From contig JASJCI010000028.1 in assembly GCA_030066085.1 (NCBI GenBank), positions 29,795-93,794 on the forward strand: 64,000 bases of DNA, written 5' to 3'. Numbering within the stretch: position 1 is the stretch's first letter; each line of letters begins with the position of its first letter. The notes beneath the pieces are model-generated. The model did no database searches and was not told the origin of the DNA. It worked only from the letters and a program-made list of their open reading frames with translations. The DNA is from Gammaproteobacteria bacterium. Its GTDB lineage: Bacteria; Pseudomonadota; Gammaproteobacteria; GCA-001735895. The position numbers and the translations under genes are program-made. This document shows positions 1-10,772 of the stretch, piece after piece.

Positions 1-21
1 GCACTCGTGGTGAAACCGTGA
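1..21 (+). CDS. 3' end of an upstream gene (partial, six residues)
   Basis: Frame 1 from the window edge reads ALVVKP and then stops with TGA at 19-21. That TGA overlaps the GTG start of the next gene as GTGA, a typical translational-coupling junction. Nothing about the product can be said from six residues. The coupling geometry is the only evidence that this is a real gene end. Confidence 0.3.
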   Translation, partial: ALVVKP

Positions 22-671
22 CCCTGGCCATATTCGACCTTGACCATACCCTGATCGACGGGGACAGCGACTACCTGTGGGGCGAGTACATGGTTGCCAG
101 CGGGCTGGTCGACGAGCAGGCTTACCGCGCGCGCAACGAAGCCTTTTACCGTGACTACCAGCGGGGTGAGCTCGACAACGACCAGTACCTGGATTTTGCG
201 CTCGAACCGCTGACCCGGCACCCGCTCGACGAACTGTACGCGCATCGGCGAAACTACGTGGAAACCTGGATTCGACCGCTGGTGCGCACCGGCGTGGCGC
301 GCCTGTTGGCCGAGCATCGCGCCCGTGATCACCAGCTGATGATCATCAGCGCTACCCATCGATTCATTACCGAGCCGATCGCCGGCATGCTCGGCATCCC
401 CCTGCTGCTGGCAACCGAACCGGAAATATCGAACGGGAGCTACACCGGCCGCTATATCGGCATCGCGACCTACCGCGAGGGCAAGGTCGATGCGCTGCGA
501 GCCTGGCTGGATCAAACCGGCGGCGATCTTGCCGGCAGCTATTTTTACAGCGACTCGATCAACGACCTGCCGCTACTCGAAATCGTCGACTACCCGCACG
601 CGGTACACCCCGACGACGAACTCGGCCGCATAGCCACGGCGCGCGGCTGGCCCGTTCTCGCACTGGATTGA
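18..671 (+). CDS. HAD-IB family hydrolase (SerB-like phosphatase)
   Basis: A 217-residue cytosolic phosphohydrolase of the haloacid dehalogenase superfamily, subfamily IB. Motif I is at residues 6-11 (FDLDHTL), with Asp7 the expected nucleophile and Asp9 the acid/base. Motif II is the ISATHR stretch near residue 111. The late acidic motif is YSDSINDLPLL near residue 180. A helical cap lies between motifs I and II, as in phosphoserine phosphatase relatives. The start is GTG at 18, overlapping the previous stop. The substrate cannot be told: these enzymes act on phosphoserine, histidinol phosphate or other small phosphomonoesters. The stop is 12 bp from the convergent dcd gene. Confidence 0.85.
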   Translation: MTLAIFDLDHTLIDGDSDYLWGEYMVASGLVDEQAYRARNEAFYRDYQRGELDNDQYLDFALEPLTRHPLDELYAHRRNYVETWIRPLVRTGVARLLAEHRARDHQLMIISATHRFITEPIAGMLGIPLLLATEPEISNGSYTGRYIGIATYREGKVDALRAWLDQTGGDLAGSYFYSDSINDLPLLEIVDYPHAVHPDDELGRIATARGWPVLALD

Positions 672-683
672 GGCTAAGGGTAT

Positions 684-1250
684 TCAGGCCTTGGGCAGGG
701 TCACCCCGCGCTGCCCCTGGTACTTGCCGCCGCGATCCTTGTACGAGATTTCGCAGACTTCGTCGGATTCATAGAACAGCATCTGCGCCACGCCCTCGTT
801 GGCATAGATCTTTGCGGGCAACGGGGTGGTATTGGAGAATTCGAGCGTTACGTGGCCTTCCCACTCGGGCTCCAGCGGGGTTACGTTGACGATGATGCCG
901 CAACGAGCATAGGTCGACTTGCCGAGACAGACGGTCAATACGCTGCGCGGGATGCGGAAGTACTCGACGGTGCGCGCCAGCGCGAACGAATTGGGCGGGA
1001 TGATGCAGACGTCGGATTTCAGGTCGACGAAACTGTCGTCGGCGAAATTCTTGGGATCGACGATAGCCGAGTTGATGTTGGTGAAAATCTTGAACTCGTC
1101 GGCGCAACGCACGTCGTAGCCATAGCTCGATGTGCCGTAGGAAATAATCCTGCCGCCATCCGATTCCCGCACCTGACCGGCCTCGTATGGCTCGATCATG
1201 CCCTCGGATTCCGCCATGCGGCGAATCCAGCGATCCGACTTGATACTCAC
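684..1250 (-). CDS. dcd: dCTP deaminase
   Basis: Deaminates dCTP to dUTP, feeding dTMP synthesis through dUTPase. The 188-residue length is typical of the gammaproteobacterial enzyme. Recognisable stretches are the N-terminal SIKSDRWI, the SSYGYDVR segment, [10 protein letters not shown] with the conserved Ser-Arg, and the [15 protein letters not shown] block containing the catalytic Glu. The start is taken as GTG at 1250 because SIKSDRW is the conserved N terminus. An in-frame ATG 84 nt upstream would add a non-conserved leader. It lies close to apbC and metG, as in many gammaproteobacteria, but here five genes (hybrid kinase, LysR, azoR, pirin and apbC) separate it from metG. Confidence 0.95.
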   Translation of the reverse strand: MSIKSDRWIRRMAESEGMIEPYEAGQVRESDGGRIISYGTSSYGYDVRCADEFKIFTNINSAIVDPKNFADDSFVDLKSDVCIIPPNSFALARTVEYFRIPRSVLTVCLGKSTYARCGIIVNVTPLEPEWEGHVTLEFSNTTPLPAKIYANEGVAQMLFYESDEVCEISYKDRGGKYQGQRGVTLPKA

Positions 1251-1415
1251 GCGCCCGTCCCGAAAAAATGCGCAGTATATATCCACCGCCCCGCCGCCGT
1301 CGACGTACCCGCGCCAAAATCCCGGCGGCTGCATTCTGTCGGCCGCCTTCTATACTCAACGGATGGGCAGGCGCAAGCAGTTCAAGCCTTGCCGGAGCGT
1401 GCCGATACTCGAACC

Positions 1416-3764
1416 ATGACTGCAGCACCCGATAATTTACGCGAGTCCGTGAACTGGCTGAAAGTCCTGCGGCAGATGCTGCGCTACAGGCTCGCCCGGC
1501 GCATGCTGCTGTTCGTGGTCGCGGCCATAACCTGTATCGAAATCATCATCGTTCTGCCGTCTTATTCCAACTACAAGAACGCCCTGATCTCGGATACCCA
1601 GAAACGCGCCCGCATCGCGGCACTGGCGGCGGTCAGCCCGGAAATGGTCGAACCGGCGCAACTGGAGTCCGCGCTCGCGCGAATCATGTTGTCGGATCCG
1701 GACGTGGTTGGCGTTGGCGCGTACGATCGTGACGGCAACCAGATCGCGCAACTCGGCGAAGTTCCAGGCTACCGACCCGGCGCGCCCACCATCGCCATCA
1801 GCCAGCTGGCAAAATACACCGAGCGTCACTACATTCACCTCTCGTCGCCGGAACTCGGTTTCGATCGACAGCTGGTCCTGCGGGTCGACATCAGCCGGAT
1901 CTGGAACGAACTCGACGCCTACCTGCTGCGTATCTTCGGCCTGGTGCTGATCATCTGCGCATCGGTCGGACTGGCGGTCATGTTCTACGTCGCGCAAACC
2001 CTGATCGTCCCGCTGGAAGCCATTCACGAAAACCTGCAGCACGCCAAGCAAAGCCCTTCGACCGCGGACGCAAACCCGATCCGGCACGCACGCGACGATG
2101 AACTCGGCGAAACCATCGACCTGCTCAACGACGCGCTCGGTGAAATCAGCGCAGCGCAACGCTCCAACGTGGCCTTCCAGGAACGCCGCCTGCGCGACTT
2201 CGCCGCCGCGGGCTCGGACTGGTTCTGGGAAATGGATTACCAGCTGCGCTTCTCTTACTTTTCCGACCAGTTCGAAAACGTCACCGGGGTCAAGCCCGAG
2301 GCACTGCTCGGCAAAACGCGCGAGGAAACCGGTATTCCGAACGTTGCGTCGGACGCCTGGGAAGCGCATCTGCAGGCACTGCGCGAGCATCAACCGTTTC
2401 GCGATTTCACCCATCCGCGCGACAAGCCCGACGGCACCCGCGTCTGGCTTTCGATAAGTGGCCGGCCGGTGTTTACCGAAGACGGCCGTTTTCTCGGCTA
2501 CCGCGGTACCGGATCGGACATCACCGAGTTTTACGAAACGCAGCGCGCCCTGATGGAAGCCAAGGAGGCGGCCGAACAGGGCAACCGCGCCAAGTCGGAA
2601 TTTCTCGCCATCATGAGCCACGAAATCCGCACGCCGATGAACGGAATCATCGGCATGACCGACCTGCTGATGGAAAGCAAGCTCGACCAGCGCCAGCAAC
2701 GCTACGCCCAGATCATCCAGGACTCCGGCGGTGCGCTGATGCGCATCATCAACGACATCCTCGACCTCTCGCGACTGGAGGCGCGGCGTATCATGCTGGA
2801 ACAGGCCGAGTTCGAATACTCCAGCGTGGTCGTTGGCGTAGTCGACATACTGACGCCGCAGGCGCGCGAAAAAGAGCTCGCGCTGGAAGTCGAAATCGAT
2901 CCCGCGGTGCAGGGATTCTACCTCGGCGACTACGGCCGCCTGCGGCAGGTCATGGTCAACCTGGTCGGCAACGCGATCAAGTTCACGCGCGAGGGTCGGG
3001 TCGGTATCGACATTCGCTGCATCGGCGGCGACGACGACCGGCCACGAATTCGTACCGCGATCAGCGACACCGGCATCGGCATCCCGGAAGAAGCAATCGA
3101 CAAGCTGTTCACCAGCTTTACCCAGGTCGACGCCTCGACCTCGCGACGCTTCGGCGGCACCGGCCTCGGGCTCGCGATCTGCCGCAAGATCGTACAGGCC
3201 ATGGGCGGTGAAATCGGCGTCGACAGCGAACCCGGCAAGGGCAGCACCTTCTGGTTCGAGATTGACCTGCCGCGTACGGACCCCTACGCCGCGGGCGAAA
3301 ACGACGACGACGATACCACGGTCACCATCTTGCCCGGGCAAAAGTTCAAGGCCGACAAAACCGGTGCGCAACTGCGCGTACTCGTGGTCGACGATGTCCA
3401 CGTCAACCAGGTCGTGGTCGAAAAAATGCTCGACAGCCTGGGCTACTTCGTCGAAACCGCCAACAACGGGCGCGAAGCGGTGGACGCGGTCACGGCACGT
3501 CACTACGACATGGTGTTCATGGATATCCAGATGCCCGACATGGACGGGCTCGAGGCCACGCGCCGGATTCGCCGGCTGGACAACGAAAACGGGCGCGTAC
3601 CCATTGTTGCCATTACCGCCAACACGCAGGACAGCGATCGCGACGCCTGCATCGAAGTCGGCATGGACGACTTCATTCCCAAGCCTTTCGTCAAGAAACA
3701 GCTGGTCAACCTGCTCGAACGCTACTTCCCGTCTAGCGACGCCGGTACGCGCAAGGCAAGCTGA
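1416..3764 (+). CDS. hybrid sensor histidine kinase (TM-HAMP-PAS-HisKA-HATPase-REC)
   Basis: A 782-residue inner-membrane kinase with its own receiver. Membrane segments lie at about 29-50 and 174-197 and flank a small periplasmic domain. They are followed by a HAMP-like linker, a PAS domain (about 260-390, DWFWEMD to [12 protein letters not shown]), HisKA with [10 protein letters not shown] (phospho-acceptor His402), and HATPase_c with N-box (NLVGNAIKF), DTGIGI and GGTGLGL. An acidic linker leads to a C-terminal receiver with phospho-acceptor Asp703 in [10 protein letters not shown] and Lys in PKPF. The start is ATG 1416; the open frame extends upstream only as the antisense of dcd. No cognate regulator or Hpt gene is adjacent, so the output partner is unknown. 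The architecture is BarA/ArcB-like. Confidence 0.9.
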   Translation: MTAAPDNLRESVNWLKVLRQMLRYRLARRMLLFVVAAITCIEIIIVLPSYSNYKNALISDTQKRARIAALAAVSPEMVEPAQLESALARIMLSDPDVVGVGAYDRDGNQIAQLGEVPGYRPGAPTIAISQLAKYTERHYIHLSSPELGFDRQLVLRVDISRIWNELDAYLLRIFGLVLIICASVGLAVMFYVAQTLIVPLEAIHENLQHAKQSPSTADANPIRHARDDELGETIDLLNDALGEISAAQRSNVAFQERRLRDFAAAGSDWFWEMDYQLRFSYFSDQFENVTGVKPEALLGKTREETGIPNVASDAWEAHLQALREHQPFRDFTHPRDKPDGTRVWLSISGRPVFTEDGRFLGYRGTGSDITEFYETQRALMEAKEAAEQGNRAKSEFLAIMSHEIRTPMNGIIGMTDLLMESKLDQRQQRYAQIIQDSGGALMRIINDILDLSRLEARRIMLEQAEFEYSSVVVGVVDILTPQAREKELALEVEIDPAVQGFYLGDYGRLRQVMVNLVGNAIKFTREGRVGIDIRCIGGDDDRPRIRTAISDTGIGIPEEAIDKLFTSFTQVDASTSRRFGGTGLGLAICRKIVQAMGGEIGVDSEPGKGSTFWFEIDLPRTDPYAAGENDDDDTTVTILPGQKFKADKTGAQLRVLVVDDVHVNQVVVEKMLDSLGYFVETANNGREAVDAVTARHYDMVFMDIQMPDMDGLEATRRIRRLDNENGRVPIVAITANTQDSDRDACIEVGMDDFIPKPFVKKQLVNLLERYFPSSDAGTRKAS

Positions 3765-3782
3765 GCGCGCGCTCGCCGGGCG

Positions 3783-4676
3783 CTAGATTTCGCGATCCTG
3801 GAAATGCGCGTACAGCGCGTCGCTGAGCGCGCGTACCCGTCGCGACACCAGCCTCCCGGGTGGATAGACCGCGTACATGCCGATCGACGGCGACGGGTAT
3901 TCGGTCAGGATCGGCACCAGTTCGCCGCGTTCGACGAACTTCCAGAGGTAGGCGCGCGGGCCGTTGACCACCGCCAGATCACGACTCGCCAGGGTCGCCA
4001 GGAACTCGCCGTTATTGGCGCTGACGCGATAACGCACGCGCGGACTGATCCGCTTGCCGCCTTCCTCGTACGACCACTGGCGGCCGGCCGGCACGTTGCT
4101 GTAAACCAGGACTTCCCGCTGCAGGAGCTCCCGCGGATGACGCGGTTCGCCGTGGCGCTGCAGGTAGGCCGGGCTGGCACAGGTTACGAAACGCACGCTC
4201 GCGAGGCGGCGCGCTACCAGGCTGGAATCTCCGAGCTTACCGACCCGGATTGCCAGATCGACATTTTCCTCGATCAGGTCGACCGTGCGCTCGTTGAGGT
4301 CGACGTCGAGCGAGATTTGCGGGTGCAACCGCAGGAACTCGGCGATCGGGTCGGCCAGTACGCTGACACCGAAGGCCAGCGGCAGGGTTACGCGAATACG
4401 TCCCGTAATCTCGCCTTCCGCGGCAACGACCGACTGCTCGGCTTCGTCGAGATCGGCGAGTAACCGGCTTGCACGTTCGTAGAAGGTCCTGCCGGCGTCG
4501 GTCAGCGTTTGCCGTCGTGTCGTACGCTGCAGCAGCTGCACACCGAGACGCCGTTCGAGTTCACTGACACGGCGGCTGATCATCGACTTGGCGATACCGA
4601 GCCTGTCGCCGGCATTACCGAATCCCTGGTAGTCGACCACGGCGACGAATGCCGTCATTTCCTCGAGTCGGTTCAT
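3783..4676 (-). CDS. LysR-family transcriptional regulator
   Basis: 297 residues. The N-terminal winged helix-turn-helix spans about 1-60 (MNRLEEMTAFVAVVDYQGF, then AKSMISRRVSELERRLGV). It is followed by a periplasmic-binding-protein-like effector domain with RIRVTLPLAFG opening the first lobe. It is divergent from azoR across 101 bp of AT-rich DNA, the usual arrangement for a LysR regulator and its target. It therefore probably controls azoR and pirin in response to quinone or electrophile stress, which is an inference from position. Confidence 0.88.
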   Translation of the reverse strand: MNRLEEMTAFVAVVDYQGFGNAGDRLGIAKSMISRRVSELERRLGVQLLQRTTRRQTLTDAGRTFYERASRLLADLDEAEQSVVAAEGEITGRIRVTLPLAFGVSVLADPIAEFLRLHPQISLDVDLNERTVDLIEENVDLAIRVGKLGDSSLVARRLASVRFVTCASPAYLQRHGEPRHPRELLQREVLVYSNVPAGRQWSYEEGGKRISPRVRYRVSANNGEFLATLASRDLAVVNGPRAYLWKFVERGELVPILTEYPSPSIGMYAVYPPGRLVSRRVRALSDALYAHFQDREI

Positions 4677-4777
4677 TGTTCTTTTTTTGGCAACAGTGAA
4701 ATAATTATATCACCATTTATTAATAATCCGGAACAACCATAATGGCGTAACCAACAACATTTACCGGAGTCAAAACC
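4677..4777. promoter_or_regulatory. divergent LysR/azoR control region
   Basis: The 101 bp between the divergent lysR and azoR starts are markedly AT-rich compared with the flanking genes. They contain the perfect 10-bp palindrome TTATTAATAA at 4717-4726, inside a longer run of ATAATTAT-like sequence. LysR proteins usually bind imperfect T-N11-A dyads in such positions, so this is the likely operator and promoter zone. No convincing -35/-10 pair can be fixed by eye. Confidence 0.45.
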
Positions 4778-5386
4778 ATGCCCAACCCGACCAGAATCCT
4801 GCGTCTCGACGCCAGCGCAACCCCTGCCGAGTCCGCCAGCAGGCAACTCGGCGACCGCCTGCTGCAGCGAGCCCGGCTCGCCGCGGGTGAAGTCGAGCTG
4901 CGCCAGCGCGACCTCAACCAGGGCCTTTCTTTCATCGACGAGTCCTGGGTCGGCGCCAACCTTAGCGCGGCCGATGCGCGTGACGATAGCCAGCGTGCAC
5001 GCCTCGCCCTGTCGGACGAGCTGATCGATGAACTGATGTGGGCCGACCATATCGTGCTGACGACGCCAATGTACAATTTCAGCGTACCGGCAACGCTCAA
5101 GGCATGGATCGACCTGGTGTGCCGTGCCGGCATAACCTTTCGCTATACCCCGCAAGGCCCGGTGGGTCTGCTCGAGGGCAAGCGTGTCGATATCGTCGTC
5201 ACCACCGGTGGCGTGCCGCTCGAAAGCCCGGTCGACTTCCTCAGCGGTTACCTGCGCCAGGTATTCGGTTTTATCGGGCTCAGCGACGTAACCCTCATCA
5301 GCGCGGACCGGATGAACATCGATGCGGAGGCCAGTTTCGCCGCCGCGCTCGAACAGATCGAGCGCAGCTACCCGGTCGCGGCCTGA
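4778..5386 (+). CDS. azoR: FMN-dependent NADH:quinone reductase / azoreductase
   Basis: A 202-residue flavodoxin-fold enzyme of the AzoR family that reduces quinones and azo bonds with NADH using FMN. Evidence is the opening LRLDASATP phosphate-binding loop with SASRQLGDRL after it, the central TPMYNFSVPATLKAWIDLVCRAG block typical of AzoR, and the TTGGVPLES segment. It is cytosolic with no signal peptide. The pirin gene follows two bases downstream, so the two are probably co-transcribed. The divergent LysR gene is the likely regulator. Confidence 0.9.
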   Translation: MPNPTRILRLDASATPAESASRQLGDRLLQRARLAAGEVELRQRDLNQGLSFIDESWVGANLSAADARDDSQRARLALSDELIDELMWADHIVLTTPMYNFSVPATLKAWIDLVCRAGITFRYTPQGPVGLLEGKRVDIVVTTGGVPLESPVDFLSGYLRQVFGFIGLSDVTLISADRMNIDAEASFAAALEQIERSYPVAA

Positions 5387-5387
5387 G

Positions 5388-6233
5388 GTGGCAACCCGCG
5401 CGCTCGCAAGCGTCATCGGCGGACAGCCGGCCTCTGACGGGGCCGGTGTACGCCTGGCCCGCGTTATCGGCCAGCCAGCGCTGATGCAGCTCGATCCCTT
5501 CCTGTTACTCGACGCGTTTCACTCCGACGACCCGAACGACTACATCGCCGGCTTTCCGCCGCATCCGCATCGCGGATTCGAAACCGTGACCTACCTGTTA
5601 CATGGACGCATGCGCCACGCCGATAATGCCGGCCACGAGGGCGTCATCGAACCCGGGGGTATCCAGTGGATGACCGCCGGCCGCGGCATCGTGCATGCGG
5701 AAATGCCGCAACAGGAAGACGGCCTGCTGCAAGGATTTCAGCTCTGGATCAATCTGCCCGCGAGTCACAAGCTCGCGCCACCCCGGTACCAGGAGTACTC
5801 GCGCGATCAAATTCCGCTGGAAACCCGTGACTCTACCCACATACGGGTTATCGCCGGTAACACGTCGCGGGGTACGCGCGGCCCGGTGGTGCAGCCTCTC
5901 ACCGAGCCGCTTTATCTCGACATCACGCTCGCGCCGGGGGTTACGTTCGCCGAGCCCCTGGAGCCGGCGCACAGCGCGTTCGTTTACCTGGTCGCGGGCG
6001 AGCTGCTCGCCGACGATGCTGCGGGCGACGAAACCGTAATGCGGACGGGTCAGCTCGGGATCCTGGCGAGCGGGGACGAGGTTCGCCTGCGGGGCGGTGA
6101 CGCGGGCGCGCGCCTGCTGCTGGTCGCGGGACGCCCGCTGGGCGAACCGATTGCTCGCGGCGGGCCTTTCGTCATGAACACCGAAGCCGAGGTCCGCCAG
6201 GCTTTCGCCGATTACCGGGCCGGCAACTTCTGA
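5388..6233 (+). CDS. pirin-family bicupin protein
   Basis: 281 residues. The N-terminal cupin holds the pirin metal motif HPHRGFETVTYLLHG (about residue 45-60), followed by the IQWMTAGRGIVHAEMP segment; the second His/Glu set completes the iron site. The C-terminal half is a second, degenerate cupin. Bacterial pirins such as YhhW are quercetin 2,3-dioxygenase-like and some act as redox sensors; the physiological substrate is unknown. The start is placed at GTG 5388, one base after the azoR stop, because the longer ATG reading frame would begin inside azoR with non-conserved sequence. It is probably in an azoR-pirin operon. Confidence 0.88.
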   Translation: MATRALASVIGGQPASDGAGVRLARVIGQPALMQLDPFLLLDAFHSDDPNDYIAGFPPHPHRGFETVTYLLHGRMRHADNAGHEGVIEPGGIQWMTAGRGIVHAEMPQQEDGLLQGFQLWINLPASHKLAPPRYQEYSRDQIPLETRDSTHIRVIAGNTSRGTRGPVVQPLTEPLYLDITLAPGVTFAEPLEPAHSAFVYLVAGELLADDAAGDETVMRTGQLGILASGDEVRLRGGDAGARLLLVAGRPLGEPIARGGPFVMNTEAEVRQAFADYRAGNF

Positions 6234-6235
6234 AC

Positions 6236-6256
6236 GCTCCCGCTAAGGTCGGGGGC
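6236..6256. terminator. weak hairpin between convergent pirin and apbC genes
   Basis: A 7-bp stem (GCTCCCG/CGGGGGC, one G-T pair) with a 7-nt loop sits in the 28-bp gap between convergent stops. There is no clear U-tract, so it may be only an intrinsic pausing hairpin serving both directions. Confidence 0.3.
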
Positions 6257-6261
6257 GGACC

Positions 6262-7341
6262 TCAGGTGTTCTGGATGACGATGTTGGGAAACGCGGCGGA
6301 GTGGTCGCGCGCGCGCGTCGCCAGCCGGGCGGCGGTCTTGCGCGCGATCTCGCGGTAGATAGCGCTGATCTGGCTGTCCTTCATCGCCGCCACGGTCGGG
6401 TTACCACCGTCGGCCTGCTCGCGGATCGTGATATCCAGCGGCAGTGCGCCCAGCAGTTCGACGCCGTGTTCCTGCGACATGCGTTCACCGCCGCCTTCAC
6501 CGAAGATGTGCTCGGCATGGCCGCACTGGCTGCAGATGTGGATGCTCATGTTCTCGACGATACCGAGCACCGGCACCTCGACCTTTTCGAACATCTTGAG
6601 GCCCTTGCGCGCGTCGAGCAGCGCGATGTCCTGCGGGGTGGTGACGATGACCGCACCACTGACCGGGATGCGTTGCGCGAGCGTCAGCTGGGTATCGCCG
6701 GTACCAGGCGGCAGGTCGATGACCAGGTAATCGACATCGTTCCAGTTGGTATCGTTGAGCAGCTGCTCGAGCGCCTGGGTGACCATCGGCCCGCGCCAGA
6801 TCATCGGCGTGTCTTCCTCCACCAGGTAGCCGATCGACATCGACTGCACGCCGTGGCCGATCATCGGTTCGAGGCTCTTGCCGTCGGTAGACTCGGGCTG
6901 GCCCTGGCAACCGAGCATTCGCGGTACGCTCGGGCCGTAAATGTCGGCGTCGAGCACGCCCACCGTGGCGCCCTCGGCCTGCAGCGCAAGCGCGAGGTTG
7001 ACCGCCGTGGTCGACTTGCCCACGCCACCCTTGCCCGAGGCCACGGCAATGATGTTCTTGATACCCTGCAGCGGTTTCAGGTTCTGCTGTACCGCGTGCG
7101 ACTTGATCTGGCTGGAGATACGGATATCGACTTCGCCGAGGCCGTCGAGCGCATCGCGAATATCGGCTGCCAGCGTTGCGAAGTAGCCCGCCGCGGGGTA
7201 ACCCAGCTGGACCTCGATGACGCAGCGATCACCGTCGACGTCGATCGACTTGATCGCCTTGCCCGACACGAGGTCGGCTTCCATGTTGACATCGATCACC
7301 TGCGCCAGTCGCGCTTCAATCTCGGATTTGTCTGCTGCCAT
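6262..7341 (-). CDS. apbC: iron-sulfur cluster carrier protein ApbC/Mrp
   Basis: A 359-residue P-loop ATPase that binds and transfers a 4Fe-4S cluster to apo-proteins. The N-terminal MIP18/DUF59-like domain covers about 1-85. The deviant Walker A GKGGVGKS is at 103-110, switch motifs follow in DYLVIDLPPGTGDTQLT, and the CxxC pair that bridges the cluster at the dimer interface is in HICSQCGHAE. The start is ATG 7341, where the MIP18 domain begins; a longer frame adds an unlikely leader. It is divergent from metG, the standard gammaproteobacterial arrangement. Confidence 0.94.
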   Translation of the reverse strand: MAADKSEIEARLAQVIDVNMEADLVSGKAIKSIDVDGDRCVIEVQLGYPAAGYFATLAADIRDALDGLGEVDIRISSQIKSHAVQQNLKPLQGIKNIIAVASGKGGVGKSTTAVNLALALQAEGATVGVLDADIYGPSVPRMLGCQGQPESTDGKSLEPMIGHGVQSMSIGYLVEEDTPMIWRGPMVTQALEQLLNDTNWNDVDYLVIDLPPGTGDTQLTLAQRIPVSGAVIVTTPQDIALLDARKGLKMFEKVEVPVLGIVENMSIHICSQCGHAEHIFGEGGGERMSQEHGVELLGALPLDITIREQADGGNPTVAAMKDSQISAIYREIARKTAARLATRARDHSAAFPNIVIQNT

Positions 7342-7485
7342 GGACCTGGAGCCTGGACGGGTTGTTGGAGGACCGCGCATTTTACCCGAGCCACGGGGCA
7401 AATATCACCCAGTTTTTACGGGTTTGTTCTATACAGTCCCGGAGCTACCCCCTAAAATAAGTCGCTTTAGCCGGACCTCCCGCGA

Positions 7486-9513
7486 ATGAGTTCTTCCCGC
7501 CGCCAGATCGTCGTGACCAGCGCATTACCCTATGCCAACGGTCCGATTCACATCGGTCACATGCTCGAGTACGTGCAGACCGATATCTGGGTTCGCTTCC
7601 AGAAACTGCGCGGCCACGAGTGTATTTACGTCTGCGCCGACGATGCCCACGGCACCCCGATCATGCTGCGCGCCCAGGCCGAGGGTGTCACGCCGCAGGA
7701 ACTGATCGATCGCATGCATGCCGAGCACCTGCGCGATTACACCGACTTCGGCGTCGAATTCGACAACTATTACAGCACCCACTCGGACGAAAACCGTTAC
7801 TTTGCCGAGTACATCTACACGCAGCTGCGCGATGCCGGTCATATCCGCACGCGCGTCATTTCGCAGGCCTACGATCCCAAGGCCGAGATGTTCCTGCCAG
7901 ACCGTTTCATCAAGGGCGAGTGCCCGAACTGCGGCACTGCCGACCAGTACGGCGACAACTGCGAAAACTGCGGCGCCACCTATGCCCCCACCGACCTCAA
8001 GAACGCGGTCTCGGTGGTCAGTGGCGAAGCTCCGATCGAAAAGGATTCGGAGCAGTACTTCTTCAAGCTGGAAGACTTCAGTGACATGCTGAAGGACTGG
8101 TTCGCGGCCGGACACGTGCAAACCGAAATCGCCAACAAGATGCACGAGTGGCTCGACGAGGGCCTGCAGGACTGGGACATTTCGCGCAACGCACCCTACT
8201 GGGGTTTCGAAATTCCCGACGCGCCCGGCAAGTATTTTTACGTCTGGCTGGACGCGCCGATCGGTTACATGGCGAGTTTCAAAAACTGGTGCGACAGGAA
8301 CGGCGTCGACTTCGATCATTACTGGCAGGTCGACAGCCCGGCCGAACTGCATCATTTCATCGGCAAGGACATCGCCCGTTTCCACACCATGTTCTGGCCA
8401 GCCATGCTGCACGGTGCCGGCTTCCGCCGACCGACGGCGGTTTACTGCCACGGCTTTTTGACCGTCGACGGGCAAAAGATGTCGAAGTCGCGCGGCACCT
8501 TCATCATGGCGCGCACCTATCTCGATCACCTGAACCCGGAATACCTGCGCTACTACTTCGCGGCCAAGCTCGGGCCGGGCATCGACGACATCGATCTCAA
8601 CCTCGAGGACTTCACCACGCGGGTCAACGCCGACCTGGTCGGCAAGCTGGTCAACATCGCCAGTCGCTGCGCCGGCTTCATCAACAAGCGCTTCGAGGGC
8701 AAGCTGTCGGCGACGCTGGCCGACGACAGTCTCGACGCGCAGTGCCTGCACGCGGCCGAAACCATCGCCGGGTATTACGAACAGCGGGAGTTCGGCAAGG
8801 CGATGCGCGACATCATGGCGCTGGCCGATCGCATCAACCAGTACATCGACGAACAACAGCCCTGGGTAGCGATCAAGGACAACAACCGGATGAGCGAGGT
8901 GCAGGACGTCTGCACCGTGGGCCTGAACGGTTTCCGCCAGCTGATCATCCTGCTCAAGCCGGTGTTGCCGCGCCTTGCCGCGCAGGCCGAAGCATTTCTG
9001 CAAAGCGGCGATATGACCTGGGACGACCTCGGCAACAACCTGCTCGACCATGCCATCGAGCGTTTCAAACCGCTGATGACACGCATCGAGCCGGTGTTTA
9101 TCGAGCGCATGATCGAAGCCAGCAAGGAAGACGCCGAGGTCGAGAAAAAAATCCAGCAGGGTGGCGGCGACATCGAACCGCTGGCGCCGGAGATCACCTA
9201 CGACGATTTTGCCAGGCTCGATTTCCGCATCGCGCGCATCGTCGCCGCCAGCCGGGTGGAAAAGTCCGACCGCCTGCTGCAGCTGACGCTCGACCTTGGC
9301 AACGAAACGCGTAACGTGTTTGCCGGTCTCGCCAACGCCTACGCCCCGGAGGAGCTGGAAGGCAAGCTCACCGTGATGGTCGCCAACCTGGCGCCGCGCA
9401 AGATGCGCTTCGGTACTTCCGAGGGCATGGTACTGGCCGCCGGCAGCGGCGAAACCGAACTGTTCGTGCTGCATCCCGACACGGGTGCCAAACCCGGAAT
9501 GCGCGTCACTTGA
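7486..9513 (+). CDS. metG: methionyl-tRNA synthetase
   Basis: A 675-residue class I synthetase that charges tRNA-Met and initiator tRNA. HIGH motif variant HIGH at 23-26 ([10 protein letters not shown]). The zinc knuckle [18 protein letters not shown] is at about 146-163. KMSKS appears in GQKMSKSRG near residue 332. The anticodon-binding helical domain follows, then a C-terminal Trbp111-like OB-fold dimerisation/tRNA-binding domain at about 575-675 ([13 protein letters not shown]). Length and domain order match the long bacterial form. Its stop overlaps the TTG start of the downstream protease gene by three bases. Confidence 0.97.
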   Translation: MSSSRRQIVVTSALPYANGPIHIGHMLEYVQTDIWVRFQKLRGHECIYVCADDAHGTPIMLRAQAEGVTPQELIDRMHAEHLRDYTDFGVEFDNYYSTHSDENRYFAEYIYTQLRDAGHIRTRVISQAYDPKAEMFLPDRFIKGECPNCGTADQYGDNCENCGATYAPTDLKNAVSVVSGEAPIEKDSEQYFFKLEDFSDMLKDWFAAGHVQTEIANKMHEWLDEGLQDWDISRNAPYWGFEIPDAPGKYFYVWLDAPIGYMASFKNWCDRNGVDFDHYWQVDSPAELHHFIGKDIARFHTMFWPAMLHGAGFRRPTAVYCHGFLTVDGQKMSKSRGTFIMARTYLDHLNPEYLRYYFAAKLGPGIDDIDLNLEDFTTRVNADLVGKLVNIASRCAGFINKRFEGKLSATLADDSLDAQCLHAAETIAGYYEQREFGKAMRDIMALADRINQYIDEQQPWVAIKDNNRMSEVQDVCTVGLNGFRQLIILLKPVLPRLAAQAEAFLQSGDMTWDDLGNNLLDHAIERFKPLMTRIEPVFIERMIEASKEDAEVEKKIQQGGGDIEPLAPEITYDDFARLDFRIARIVAASRVEKSDRLLQLTLDLGNETRNVFAGLANAYAPEELEGKLTVMVANLAPRKMRFGTSEGMVLAAGSGETELFVLHPDTGAKPGMRVT

Positions 9514-10772
9514 TTCGAGGCTTCCTGCTCGTCTGCCTGCTGTATGCCGGGATCCTGTACCAGCCTGCCGCGGCACTGGATTCGAAACAGGTATACGAAC
9601 AGAACGAGGCGCGCGTGTTCCAGATTCGCGTGCTGAATCGCGAAACCGGGAAAAAGTCGAGCATCGGCTCCGGCTTCCTGGTCGGCGACGGCAGCCAGGT
9701 TGCCACCAACTATCACGTCATCGGCCAGGTCATCCTCGAACCGGAGCTGTTCTACATTACTTATCTCGGCAAGGACGGCCGCGAGGGCGAACTTCGCCTG
9801 CTCGGCCTCGACGTCGCGCACGATCTCGCCCTGCTCGGCGCAGAGCAGCGGCTGGGCGAACCGGTGGTGATGACCGACCTGCCACCGCGCGGCGCACCCG
9901 TGTTCGCGATGGGTAACCCGCTGGATCTCGGCCTGACCATCGCGGTCGGCACCAACGGTGGTATCCTCGACCAGACCGACGCCAGCCGCATCCTGTTTTC
10001 CGGTTCGCTCAATCCCGGCATGAGCGGCGGACCGACCTTCAGCGAGGCGGGTGCGGTGATCGGCATCAACGTCGCCACCGCGCGCAACGACATCAGTTTC
10101 ATCGTGCCATCGCGCTTCCTGGTCGAACTGGTCGAGCAGTCCTCGCAATCTGCTTTCGACGAGAATGCCGACCTGCGCGACGAAGTCGCGCGCCAGGTCC
10201 TGGCCTACGAAAACCGTTACCTCGACAAGCTGGTGACCGGCGACTGGCCCGATCTCGACCTGCGCCAGTTTCGCCTGCCCGGCGCAATTTCGCCGACCGT
10301 GCGCTGCTGGGACAACAGCGCCAAGCTGGGCGCGGCCGCGCGCTATCGGCGTTTCCAGATACGTTGTGCCAACAAGAACCATGTTTACCTCGACGAACAC
10401 AACAAGTTCGTCGGTCGACTGTCATACGACTACTTCTGGCTCGAGTCCGACGAACTGAACCCGGTCCAGTTCTACCGCCTCTACCAGAACCTGAACAAGG
10501 ACCAGATCGACTCCAAGCTGGATCGCGACGTGGTCAGCAACTTCAGTTGCCGTACCTGGTTCGTCGAGGTATCCGGCCAGGAGTTCAAGGCCAACCTGTG
10601 CCGACGTGAATACGTCGAGTACGACGGCATGAGCGACGTGCTGTTCACCGCCGCGCTGACCGGTTATCCCGATCGCGGTTTTTTCATTACGCTGACCATG
10701 ACCGGGGTCGACTATGCCGCCACCCTGCCGCTGATCCAGCGCTTCCTGGAGCACATGCAGTGGCAGCCCTGA
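9510..10772 (+). CDS. secreted trypsin-like serine protease (S1C-type fold) with a C-terminal extension
   Basis: 420 residues, starting at TTG 9510, which overlaps the metG stop (TTGA). A hydrophobic signal peptide spans about 1-22 ([20 protein letters not shown]). The protease domain has all three catalytic residues: His69 (TNYHVIG), Asp105 (AHDLALL) and Ser172 (PGMSGGP). There is no PDZ domain. The C-terminal about 200 residues are unlike HtrA and include three Cys (CWDN, RCAN, CRTW region). It is probably periplasmic or secreted. Overlap with metG upstream and with the FHA gene downstream suggests translational coupling. The target is unknown. Confidence 0.82.
   Translation: MIRGFLLVCLLYAGILYQPAAALDSKQVYEQNEARVFQIRVLNRETGKKSSIGSGFLVGDGSQVATNYHVIGQVILEPELFYITYLGKDGREGELRLLGLDVAHDLALLGAEQRLGEPVVMTDLPPRGAPVFAMGNPLDLGLTIAVGTNGGILDQTDASRILFSGSLNPGMSGGPTFSEAGAVIGINVATARNDISFIVPSRFLVELVEQSSQSAFDENADLRDEVARQVLAYENRYLDKLVTGDWPDLDLRQFRLPGAISPTVRCWDNSAKLGAAARYRRFQIRCANKNHVYLDEHNKFVGRLSYDYFWLESDELNPVQFYRLYQNLNKDQIDSKLDRDVVSNFSCRTWFVEVSGQEFKANLCRREYVEYDGMSDVLFTAALTGYPDRGFFITLTMTGVDYAATLPLIQRFLEHMQWQP

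Noticed and set aside
1437..3503. Long minus-strand open frame (688 codons) opposite the hybrid kinase
   Set aside because: It is the antisense of a well-supported kinase gene; GC-rich third positions remove stops there. The translation is rich in Asp/Val/Arg/His with no domain.
7525..9576. 683-codon minus-strand frame opposite metG
   Set aside because: The plus strand is unmistakable methionyl-tRNA synthetase with HIGH and KMSKS motifs. The antisense has no recognisable features.
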